NCBI RefSeq assembly: GCF_963676685.1
Contig: NC_092346.1
Span: 32,935,133-32,999,132, forward strand
DNA length: 64,000 bases
From: Mytilus edulis
Taxonomy: Eukaryota; Mollusca; Bivalvia; Mytilida; Mytilidae
Direction of reading: 5' to 3'
The notes beneath the pieces were generated by a model. It had not been told where the DNA came from, made no database searches, and saw only the letters and a program-made list of their open reading frames with translations. How positions within the stretch are numbered: position 1 is the stretch's first letter; the number at the start of each line of letters is the position of its first letter. Position numbers and translations under genes: made by a program. This document shows, in pieces, positions 26,301-38,300 of this stretch.

Positions 26301-29300
26301 ACCACATCTTCTTATATCTATAAAAAGTAATTTTATTAAATGCTCATTGTTTCCATTTAATAAGTATTAACAATGGAAGGTACACATATTTTTGTAAGGA
26401 CATTATCTGAAACTATTTGCACAAGATTTGCATTTACACACTTAATTTGCTTCATATACATGTAAATAAAAAATACCAATCTTATTTACACATATATACA
26501 ATGGGAGATAACTGCTATATTTTAGAAAAGTTTTCTGTTGTACTATTTTATAAGATTATATACAGATTGCTTTTAAACTTTTTAAAAATGGTAATAAATA
26601 TATGAAAAAAACCTTAAAAACAGATGGACTGATGCATGTATCACATGATAAGGTATGAAACTATTTTTAAACTTTGAGGAAGTGAAATCTTTTGGAATCA
26701 CCGACATTGAACATGAAAAAAACCATAAATGAGTCCTCAAAACCATTAGGGCTATTCCATTAAAATGTATATGGGAGGTTAGTAAGGGACTTTTAAAATA
26801 TCCCTACAACCAAGAACCATTTTGTAGATAATTTTGAATAATAGTAATAGAAGCATACTGAAAATAGACCCATGACCCACATTCAATAATTAAACTTCCC
26901 TTCCTACCATCCCACTAACATTTTAATGGAATAGCCCTTAATGGATATTTTATATGATATGGCCTCTAGAAATCCAAGATTTTCAACAGTTTATCATTGA
27001 TCCATATGAGGAATACATGTAGTATATCCTGCTTGCACTATTTCAGTAACCATGCTTCTATCCAAGTGAGTAATTTTGGAGCCTCAAGTTTATTTTATTT
27101 TACATTTTCTATTTTGATATATTTAGGAGGACCAGTACCCCATTGAGAGATACCGATGATTCTGATCACCAATGTAAAGACCATACTGGAGGGATAGTGG
27201 TAATAGCCTTCAATACTAAATCAGAGAGAACAATACATAGAGGCACATGTTTAGGTAATGTTTTCACTTTATCCATCCCATTGTTTAGAAGTGTAAAGTG
27301 GGTAAATGCACAATTTTTCATAAACAAATGTACAGAATTTAACGAATGTACAGAATTTGTCATCGAAATTTTTATGAGAAAATATAGTATTTTTTTCTCT
27401 CGAAAGTATGTTTGGATATTTAAGCAGGAAATGGTCTGTATATCACTGTTTTCACTGCTTCACTAGGTTAAACATATTTATTTATAGTGGATTTGGAAAC
27501 AAGTTTTGCAACTTATATTAATCCCTTTCCACTTTGCAGGTGCGAGTGCTGCCTTGTAGCGGCATTAGCTTGCTCTTTTACGAAATCTACAAGGGTGTCT
27601 TTAAGGTGCATGAGATATGGCTCTCTCTTAACACTGGTCAGCCATTTATCATCCCCTTCTGACGGACTATCATCGTTTCCTCGAGACCATACTCGCAAAT
27701 GGTGTTAAGGGAGAGCCGAAATTCAGTCCCTGAAACTTTCATCTTGGAAAGGGAATGGAACCAGGGACCTTTGTGTTAGAAGTCCGCTGCACTAACTACT
27801 ACACCACGGCTTCACTGTTTTTCTACAAAGCACAGGACAGTAAGGAGTGTTTTGAAACTTCAACACTATTATTGTCTTTTGATGTTGAATGTCCATTCAT
27901 CCATATTTATTCAATCTTAATTGACTAGGATTGTAAGTTTTTCTATCGAAGGTTGGTGTTTTTCTCCAGGCACTCTGGCTTCCTCCACCAATAAGAACTG
28001 GCCACTATGAAATAGCCTAAATGGGGTGCTTAAAAGTGGCATTACACACCAAAAATCAAATAAAAAATCCATATGTTTTGTAGGTCACAGTGTCCATGGA
28101 AGTACAGTGTATGCTGGGATAGATACATCCAGTGGAGAATTAGTAGCTTTATGCAAATTATTTTAAGATAACATATGTTTTTGTAGGTCATAGCGTCCAT
28201 GGTAGTACAGTGTATGCTGGGATAGATACAGCCAGTGGAGAATTAGTAGCTATATCAGAATGGGTTTTAAAGTGGCGCCATATAAAACAGAAAAGAACTC
28301 AAAGAGTTGATTATGAAGACAAAGAGGGTGCTACTTACTTAAAACAGGTACATGAGTGAAATGAGTTAAAAAATGTAATTGGTCAATGTCGTTGAGAGGA
28401 CAACTTAAAAATGTGAAAACACTTTGAGATTAATAAGAAAACTAAGAGGACAACATGCCTTCAAGCTCTAGGTAGAATTTTTCTCATGCTGCAATTTTGT
28501 TATGAACATTTATCCGTGTTTGTCGATTTGTTTTAAAATTATAGGCAATGATTTGAATTTAACAGACTTATGATCAAGTAGTGCAAGTGTTAGTTGCAGG
28601 ATAACATCAACGTATGTATATTTTTGAAAATATAGAATGTACTCACTACGAAACAGGAGAAAAGCTTTAATATTTTTATTTTTATATTGTCCAACAATCA
28701 ACATGTATTGTATATATACCAGCTGAAGGATGCCTCCGGGTGTGGGAGTTTCTCACTGCATTGAAGACCTATTAGTGACCTTCTGCTGTTGTCTGTTCTA
28801 TCGTCTGGTTGTTGTCTCTTTGACACCTTCCCCATTTCCATTCTCAATTTTATGTCTCACTTATGACCAATTTACATTTAAAAATCCGAGTTGTTTCCCT
28901 TTGAATATATATTTTTTTGTGTTTGCATATCTTTTGTGCAGTTGTCGGTAACTTTTAATGAATGTAATTTTTTTAAATTTGAATACAAAGAAATGTGGGT
29001 ACATGTAAATGAGACAACAACCCAATGACATAAATAACCAGAAAGTATAGAGAAAATGAAAACTAAAGAGACTTTAGAAAATTAAGAGAATAAAGGCATA
29101 GAAACAAACAACTTTCCACAAGGCCCCAGATAGAAGATTAAAGATAAAGCAATGACAATGAAACTCAGTAAGGGTGAACTGAGGGGTGTGAAAGGGTAGG
29201 CAAGTCCTAGTATAATAGTGACACCAAAAGGTGTGAAAAATTTTGGTGTTTTATGTGATGTCATGTATTTTGTTGATGATTATCCACCTTATCCCTCTTT

Positions 29301-32300
29301 TTACATTATAACAAGCTAAAGGCAAAAATGTTTGTAAAAATTGAATTTATGAGAGAAAATGGCTAATGATCTTAAAAAAAAGTGAATGTTTTATGATGTT
29401 CAAAGTTCAAGTATTGCAGATGTCCAAATGGCAATACAAATATGGTATCAAAGTTTTTGCTTTTTTATTCCAGATTACAAGCATTGAACAAGAAATACAC
29501 AGCTTGATTCGATTACGACATAAAAATCTTATTCACTACTTAGCTATTAAATATATTCAGGAAGCTGGGAAATGTACAGTTTATGTAAGTTAATATGAAT
29601 AAAGATTTTAGCAATTTTTTGAGAAAAATTCATAAATGTCAGAATTTTTGTTGAAAATAAATTTTCTAAGCGTAATGTGGGCTTGGTTGAATTTTTAACA
29701 CATAAAAAAATCAAATGATTAAGCGTGAAAATGAGAAACGAAGACAGCCAGGACATGGGTAATTACATGTGCTATTTTGGCAATGAGAAGCGGGATACAG
29801 GATTCTCACTAAATAAGCGTGATCTGGGATCAGACCCCACAATGAGACCTCCTTAGAGATCCTCGTTTCTAGTGTAGATAGGAAGCAGATTCAGTATTTT
29901 CATATGTGCCACAGGAAATCCTGATCTATATGATTAGAATTGCTGCATGTTAATCTCAATTATACTGCTAATAAGTATTTAGATGAACCTGTTATTAACT
30001 TGTAAAATCAGTTCAGCAGAATATGGAAAGTATATAAATGGAATGTACATATGGTACCCTTGAAATGCACTGTTCCTGTCAAATGCCAAACACAACAATT
30101 TTTATGCCCAATTTTTATGCCCCATTTATTATTCCCATATTATGGGCATTATGTTTTCTGATCTGTGGGTCTGTTTGTCTGTCCGTTCGTCCATCCGCAC
30201 ATTCGTTAGTTTGTCCTGCTTCAGGTTAAAGTTTTTGGCCTCAAGTCTGTGCGTCAGCTCATTTTTGTTGGACTTTTTGGCGCCTGGAGTCTGTGCCTCT
30301 GTTTCTTTTTTGTGTCTCATATGCATTTTTTGGATCCTTGAGTCTGGGTGTCAGATCATTTTTCATGAATCATTTAAAAGCAAATCTTTATGAAATTGTC
30401 CAGTACAATACATCCCAATCTGATCACTTATGCCTACATTTTACAGTTGCCTTAGTTGCTCAATGTAACATGCCCAAATAAACTACTTGAGACAATGAAT
30501 ATCATTTCATGTATCACAAACTCATTTTTCTTTTGATTGTCAAATTTTTAGAAACATTCAGGATGAGATCCATTATATTTTGTATATTTGTTGTTGCGTA
30601 GCCTGACATCAAATCTAGCAACCTATAGAAATGAACTGACATTTTCTTTATGTTTGTTAGACTCTAAGCATGTTATTTATTATGAATGAATGATATACTG
30701 GTAAGACACTTTCATGCTCCCACACTTGTCGATCACTCTATTATACAGTAAGTTTAGAATGTAATGTTTACATTTATCAATGTAATTCTTTGTCAGTTAA
30801 CTTTTTTGTCCAGCAATTTTTTAAAGCTAGTTTTCAGTCTCAGTTGATGAGTTGTCTAAGTAGTTCATCTACACTAGCAAGTCAACATTGAGGTGGTGAA
30901 TAACCTCATCATAGATACCAGGATTGAAATTTTATATTTACGCCAGACACGCGTTTTGTCTACAAAAGACTCATCAGTGACGCTCGAATCAAAAACTATT
31001 GAGTTTCAACTCAATTTGGCAAGGTGCTTTTGACTCAGATTTCAATTGACTAGAATGGAGTTTGCCTGCTTTAGGTTGGTGGGTCTCTGTTGTTACTCGT
31101 GTTTTCTTCACCAATAAAACTAATCACTGTAGTATAGCTAATTGTCAGAAAAGTGGTTTTAGACACCAACAATCAATCAATTAAATAACCAGTAATTGGT
31201 CGTTAGGTTGGTGGGGCTCTATTGGTACTCCTACTTTCTCCATCAATAAACTGGACACTAAACATAGCAAAAGGTGAAAGTTGTGTTAAACCCCAACAAT
31301 CAATCAATCAAACAACCAGTAATTTGACAGATTTTTGGTTGGTCTCTGTTTGTGCTTTTTCACCAATAAAACTGATCACATAATATAGCCAAGTGTGAAG
31401 GTGGTGTTAAACACCAACAATTAATCAATCAAGAAATCCAGTAATTGGGCATATTTTTCAGGGATATCTGTTGATACTCCTGCTTCCTCCACAAATAAAA
31501 TCAATCAATTGATCAATATGAACTTTCATTTCTACCTGTGATAACTGCTTAAGGGGGCTCGCAGGTATAAACCAATTTTTTTTTCAATATTGGATTTCCC
31601 TATATTTTTCTATAAATGAACTTCATCTTATACTTAATAGAAATATAGAATAAAAACATGGGGTCACCGTTCATTTAATCTCACAATCTGCCTTCGAGAG
31701 AAGCATACATTTTTGTAAAATTACTTTTTTTCTGTTGAACTAATAGGAGAAATAAAGATAATATCGAAATAAAAAAAGAACATAATTACAGAAATCACCC
31801 AAAATTTTACAATAAAGTAGTTAAAATACAGCTTATTTAAAAAAAATAATGAAAAAATACAGGTCACCGATGAGTTAAAAAAGATATTTCAATTTTAATG
31901 CAAAAAAAAGGCATTTTTGCACCAAAGGGAGATAATTTGGAGCTTTTTCTATGATATATACATTTTGAAAGTCATCTGGGGTCAAAACGAATTGACTTTT
32001 TGGAATGATTTTTGCTGTTTAATAAATTAACAACTAATAAAGTAAAAAAAAAAATTGTAATGAAAAAAAAAAATTAAAAAAAATCTGAAATTTTTATAAC
32101 CATGAGCCTCCTAAACGAATAATTAACTCATCAATCAACAAATCAATCAATCAATTGATCAATATATACTTTCATTTCTAACTTTGATAACTGGGTAACG
32201 AAAAACCAACCAACCAATATTTAGAAAATATCTTCAGATCTTGTTGAATGTTGGAACAACCAACAAAAATCAATCACCAACGGATCAACCAACCAAAAAT

Positions 32301-35300
32301 TTATGTTAGTAAAGGGGGAGACGTCCATTGACAATTATTTCTACAATTGATTTTATTTTTTGATAGGGTTAATTATAATAATTCTGGTATATTCACTTAT
32401 CATTGAAGACTGTTTGTTGATGCATATATTTCTCTTGTTTAGATCTCTTTTTTTTTGTTTTTAAGTTGCTGTCTTATTGTCAATACACTATGTCCCCCTT
32501 TCATACATATTTGTCAGATATCAAACTAAAAATAATTTCACTATCAATTAAGATAATTTTTATTATGATCTTTGGCTTTAGTTGGGATCCATGGTATGCT
32601 TAAAAAGTAACATTTTGAATAAAAAGGGAAATAACTGTTATACAAGATATTGGTCTAATCAGTTCTGGTAAGTTCACTCGTAAGCTGTAAGTCCAGTTGT
32701 CATATGCATATGACATGAATATTGTTTGCCTTATACTATTTCACATATTTCTTTTTCATTAAAGTTTGAAAGTTTTAGAATCCTTCAATGTTTATTACAT
32801 ATAGCTTTGCATCTTTAGTTTGACTACCTGCAGCCCTAGTGCATCCTATATACAGTTGTCCAGTTGTGTTGAAGGCAAGAGAATATGGAAACTCTATTCC
32901 TATATCCTTGGTATTGAAATATGAAATCAAATGTCCATTGTCATTGAGGATGTGTAAGATGTCAGTATCCAGATCCATCACAACAACATTGTCACTTGGT
33001 GTTGTCACAATGTGTACTGGTTTGAATGATTCACTCTTATTGATAGTTGGATGACCTGTATACTGGTTTATTATATGTCCTCCATATCCTAAGACCACTA
33101 CTTTACCACTCCAATCATCTGAAATCTTATCCACTACATGTATATTTCCATTACTCGTAGTGGTTATATACCTTGGTTTACTAAACATAGGTTGATTATG
33201 TTTATCATGTTCATACACAGCCTCCTTGTCTCCTTTCTTGTTCATTATGATCACAGCTCCTCTTTTTAGTTTACCATTACCAGCTCCTACTATAAGTTTA
33301 TTGTCACTGATAACATGGATAGCATTGGGAAGTAAAGGTGATACATCATAAACAGAATCAGTCAGTTCACCACTACTGCTGATTTGTTGTAACCTTGTTT
33401 CCCCCAAAACACACAGAAGGAGTTGATTAGATGGAGTAACTGCCATTCCATGCACTTTAATGTTAAATTCAGACATCACCTTCAGATTGGTTCCTTCAGG
33501 TTTGACTCTCTGTAATACTCCAAAAGAACCAGAACTTATCCAAATTGACTGATCAAGGCATGGACTTAAAAATGCTATAACATCAAGTTCAGTCTGGTAC
33601 TCATTATTGATGACTAGGGAGATGTTTATTTCTGATGATAAGTTCCCATCATCTTGTAATGATCCAATGTTTGATTGGTTAATATTCCCTGGAACAAATT
33701 TTGGTGGAGAACTATAGTTTGGCTTGGTTTGTGGTTCTTGGATTTCAGTGGATTTCTCAATCTTCTTGACATTTTTGAAAAACTCAGATGCATTGGAAAG
33801 GTCAATACAGTCCTCGACTTCATTTATTTTGTCCTCCTTCTGGGTTGTGAATAATGATATAGCATTCAGATCAGATTTAACTGATGTTAAAACAGTTTCA
33901 TGATTCTTTTCCAATTTATTTTTGAGTTCTTTAAAATATTGTTCTACTAGTTCTTTTACAGTTTTCTTGTGACTAAGAATATTTTGATTTTCTTTGTGAT
34001 ACTTAACATTTTCAGCTGCCACTAATTTATTGAGCTCATCTTTCTTTTCACTCATGTTAGAATGACTCTTCTGCATTTGATTTTGTCTTTTTTTCAACAT
34101 GTTTACTTTCAAGTTGTATGCATCTCTTATTTCGATTAAATCATGTGTCTTATGAACTTTGGCAAAGCATGTTGGACACACAAGAATGTCACATGTATTA
34201 CAGTAAAGACATGAGAATTGTCCAGCATGTTCATCACACTTAATATTGGTAAAATCCAGTTCTTCAGTATGCAATCCAATCTCTTCTCTACTGATGATCT
34301 TATGATCAAGTGCGTTTTTGAATTGAGAATGTACATTTTCCTTGCAATGACTACACATCAGAATACTGCAATCCATGCATTTCCATTGTATAGATCTATC
34401 TGTTTCACATAATCCACATTTAACAGGTACTTGACCACTTCCATGTGGTTGAGGACATGCCATATTAAGTTTGTCACAAGTTGTATGATATAGAAAAAAA
34501 TATTCAGTTAAACTAATTTATTGGTGTAATGTAAATGTGTCATATGATTGTACCATAGTATCTATTTTTTGATAATGCACAAGATAGGTAGTTATGTATA
34601 TTCAGTGATATCATATTTAAAATTGAGGATACTGATAAATATATGATAAACTTTTGATAAGTATAAGTTTTTCATAAAGTTTTAAAAAGGGGGGGTTCCT
34701 AACCCAGGACACAGGGGGGGGGGGGGGGGGGGGGTTCCAATTACATGTCCCCATTCAAATGCATTGATCGTCAAAAAAAAAGGGGGGGTACCAACCCCCG
34801 GAACCCCCCCCCCCTTCTGGATCCGCGCCTGGGTCTTCGACACAAAGCTTTGGCTCTAATCGAACAGCAAGCTATAAAAGCCCCCAAAATGACCAGTTTA
34901 AACAATTTAAACAGGAAAACCAACAGTCTAATCTATATAAAAACAAGATACAAGAAACACTTAAAATCCAGCCCAACAAACGACAACCACTGATTAACAG
35001 ATTTCTGACTTTGAACAGGTGGAAATAAATGCAACAGGTTTTAACATTTCAACAGGCACCAAACTTTAACCTAACTTGAAATAGTACTGTAAAAATGAGT
35101 AATTGTTAGAGACTTGTAAAATAATTTCTTACGATCTTTGAGATTTAATCATAGGAAATGACATTATATAAAACTAAAGTAATGCACTTCTCTTTTAATA
35201 CTACCGCAAATATTAAAAAAAATTTGGTCTTATATTGGTATCATGTCGTCAGCGTCGATTGAAGACGGATGGTTTCCAGATAATAACTTAGTTTAAGTGA

Positions 35301-38300
35301 ATAGGAATCGATAAAATTTTATCACAAGGTTTATAACCACTTAAGGAAGGTTGGGATTGACTTTGGGGGTTTTGGTGTCAACAGTTTCGGAACAAGGGGC
35401 CCAAAAAGGGTTCAAAATAAGTATTTTTCTAGTTTCCAGACAATAACTTGTGTGTAAGTGTATTGATCTTTCTGAAATTGAACCACAAGGTTCCATTCCC
35501 AAAATGGAAGGTTGGGATTGATTTTGGGGGTATGGCCCAAACCTGTTTAGGAATTAGGGGCCAAAAAGGGACCAAAAACAATACTTCTCTTATACTTTGT
35601 ATGAATTGCTTATTTCTTGACCAATTTCAATGGGGTTTTATTCTTGAATTCTTGGGGTTCTTAAATATACTGATTCTAACAGTGTATTAAGTTTTTGGAA
35701 TTTGGTCCCCATTTTTTGATTGGTTTACATTAGGTCATTTGTTTGATTTCATCAAAAATTGAGTTATTGAGGTTCTTTGATATGCCAAATCTAACGCTGT
35801 ATTTAGATTTTTAATTTTGGGGCCTGTTTTCAAATTGGTCTACATTATGGTCCAAAGGGTCCAAAATAAAACTAAGTTTGATTTTAACAAAAATTGAATT
35901 CTTGGGGTTCATTGATATGCTGAATCTAAACATGTATTTAGATTTTTTATTATGGGCCCAGTTTTCAAGTTGGTCCAAATTGGGTCCAAAATTTAACTTT
36001 GTTTGATTTCAACAAAAATTGAATGTATGGGGTTCTCTGTCTTTGATATGCTTAATCTAACCATGTATTTTGATTTTTGATTTTTTGGCCCTGTTACCAA
36101 ATTAGTCCAAATTAAAGTCAAAAGGGTCCAAAATTAAACTTTGTTTGATTTCATCAAACGTTGAATTCTTGGGATTCTTCGAAATGCTGAATCAAGCCAT
36201 GGCCATGTATTTAGATTTTGGATATTAGACCATAATAGGTAAATTAAATTTGTTAAATTTATAAGACCACATTCATTCTGTGTCAGAAACCTATGCTGTG
36301 TCAACTATTTAATCACAATCCAAATCCAGAGCTGTATCAAGCTTGAATGTTGTGTCCATACTTGCCCCAACTGTTCAGGGTTCAACCTCTGCGGTCATAT
36401 AAAGCTGCGCCCTGCAGAGTATCTGGTTTTCTCCCTTTGAACTGTTAAACACTACTGATATTGACATGTGTGAAAAACAGTGATTTTATATGAGCTGAGT
36501 GACTAGAGCTTTCTGCAGTTGGTGCATCAGTTAATTTGTCATGACCTGCAATCTAATACTCAGGATATTTGTATATTCTCTAACAACTCAAAAATTATCT
36601 GATCACTAATTTCAAAATTGCTCAATATAACATGACCTATCATGGGCTACTGTAGGCCATAGTATAGATATCATTCTAATCAAATCATGTTTCATTGAAA
36701 CATTTTTCTTGTGATTTTAGCAACATTAAGGATGAGATCCCCTATATTTTGTTTTAAGCTCACCTGGCCCAAAGGGCCAAGTGAGCTTTTCTCATCACTT
36801 GGCGTCCGTCGTCCTTCGTCTGTTAACTTTTAGAAAATCTTCTCCACTGAAACTACTGGGCCAAATGAAACCAAACTTGGCCTAAATCATCCTTATGGTA
36901 TTTAGCTTAAAAAAATGTATCTGATGACCCCCGCCAATCAACCAAGATGACCACCATGGCTAAAAATAGAACATAGGGGTAAAATGCAGTTTTTGGCTTA
37001 TAGCATTTATAGCAAATCAGACATGGGGTAAAAATGTTCCTCAGATCAAGATATATCTGCCCTGAAATTTTCAGACACATCAGACAACCGGTTGTTGGGT
37101 TGCTGCTCCTAAATTGGTAATTTTAAGGAAATTTTAGTTTTTAAATCATTATCTTGAATATTTAAAAATAAAGGGATAAACTGTAAATAGCAAAATTGTT
37201 CAGCAAAGTATGTCACAAATATGTCACCATGACCGAAATGGTCAATTGACCCCTTTAGAGTCAAGTTTTCACACCTTTTCTGAATTTTTTGTAAGTTCTT
37301 ACAAAAATCTACTCCTCTAAAAATACTGGGCTAAATTAAACCAAACTTGGCTAAAATCATTCTTAGGGTATCTAGTTTTTAAAATGTATCCGATGACCCT
37401 GCCCATTAACCAAGATGGTTGCCATGGAAAAACATATAGTACATACATGTAAAATGCAGTTTTTATACGACCGCAAAAATTTTAATTTTTTGGTTGTATA
37501 TTGCTATCACGTTGGCGTCGTCGTCATCGTCGTCAAAATACTTTTAGTTTTCGCACTTTAACTTTAGTAAAAGTGAATAGAAATCAATGAAATTTTAACA
37601 CAAGGTTTATGACCACAAAAGGAAGGTTGGGATTGATTTTGGGAGTTTTGGTCCCAACATTTTAGGAATTAGGGGCCGAAAAGAGCCCAAATAAGCATTT
37701 TCTTGGTTTTCGCACTATAACTTTAGTTTAAGTGAATAGAAATCTATGAAATTTTGACACAAGGTTTATGACCACAAAAGGACGGTTGGGATTGATTTTG
37801 GGAGTTTTGGTCCCAACAGTTTAGGAATTAAGGGCCAAAAAAGGGCCCAAATAAGCATTATTCTTGGTTTTCGCACAATAACTTTAGTATAAGTAAATAG
37901 AAATCAATGAAATTTTAACACAAGGTTTATGACCACAAAAGGAAGGTTGGGATTGATTTTTGGAGTTGAGGTCACAACAGTTTATGATTTAGGGGCCAAA
38001 AAGGGGCCCAAATAAGCATTATTCTTGTTTTTTGCACCATAACTTTAGTATAAGTAAATAGAAATCTATGAAATTTAAACACAAAGTTTATGACCATAAA
38101 AGGAAGGTTGGGTTTGATTTTGGGAGTTTTGGTCCCAACAGTTTAGGAATAAGGGGCCCAAAGGGTCCAAAATTGAACTTTGTGTGATTTCATCAAAAAT
38201 TGAATAATTGGGGTTCTTTGATATGCCGAATCTAACTATGTATGTAGATTCTTAATTTTTGGTCCCATTTTCAAATTGGTCTACATTAAGGTCCAAAGGG

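Larger units (their letters stand above)
30595..34463. repeat. Segmental duplication, copy 1
   Basis: This ~3.9 kb aligns in order and orientation with about 39,805-44,023. The pairing starts around GAACTGACATTTTC/AAACTGACATTTTC and covers the TATTATACAGTAA block, a CTCATCATAGATACCAGGAT block, the R4-like ~120 bp units, a TTAA-bounded element and the entire B-box gene. Similarity stops at the ATG of the gene, so upstream regions differ. Copy 1 has one AATCAATCAATCAATTGATC block where copy 2 has four. Confidence 0.9.

Noticed and set aside
27700..27815. Possible tRNA gene on the minus strand
   Set aside because: A- and B-box-like words are present, but the acceptor stem does not pair and the sequence continues into a SINE body.
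30142..30481. Open frames of 62-83 residues in the R5 repeat
   Set aside because: The same repeat occurs near 45.1 kb with different frames; composition is that of GTC/CTG low complexity.
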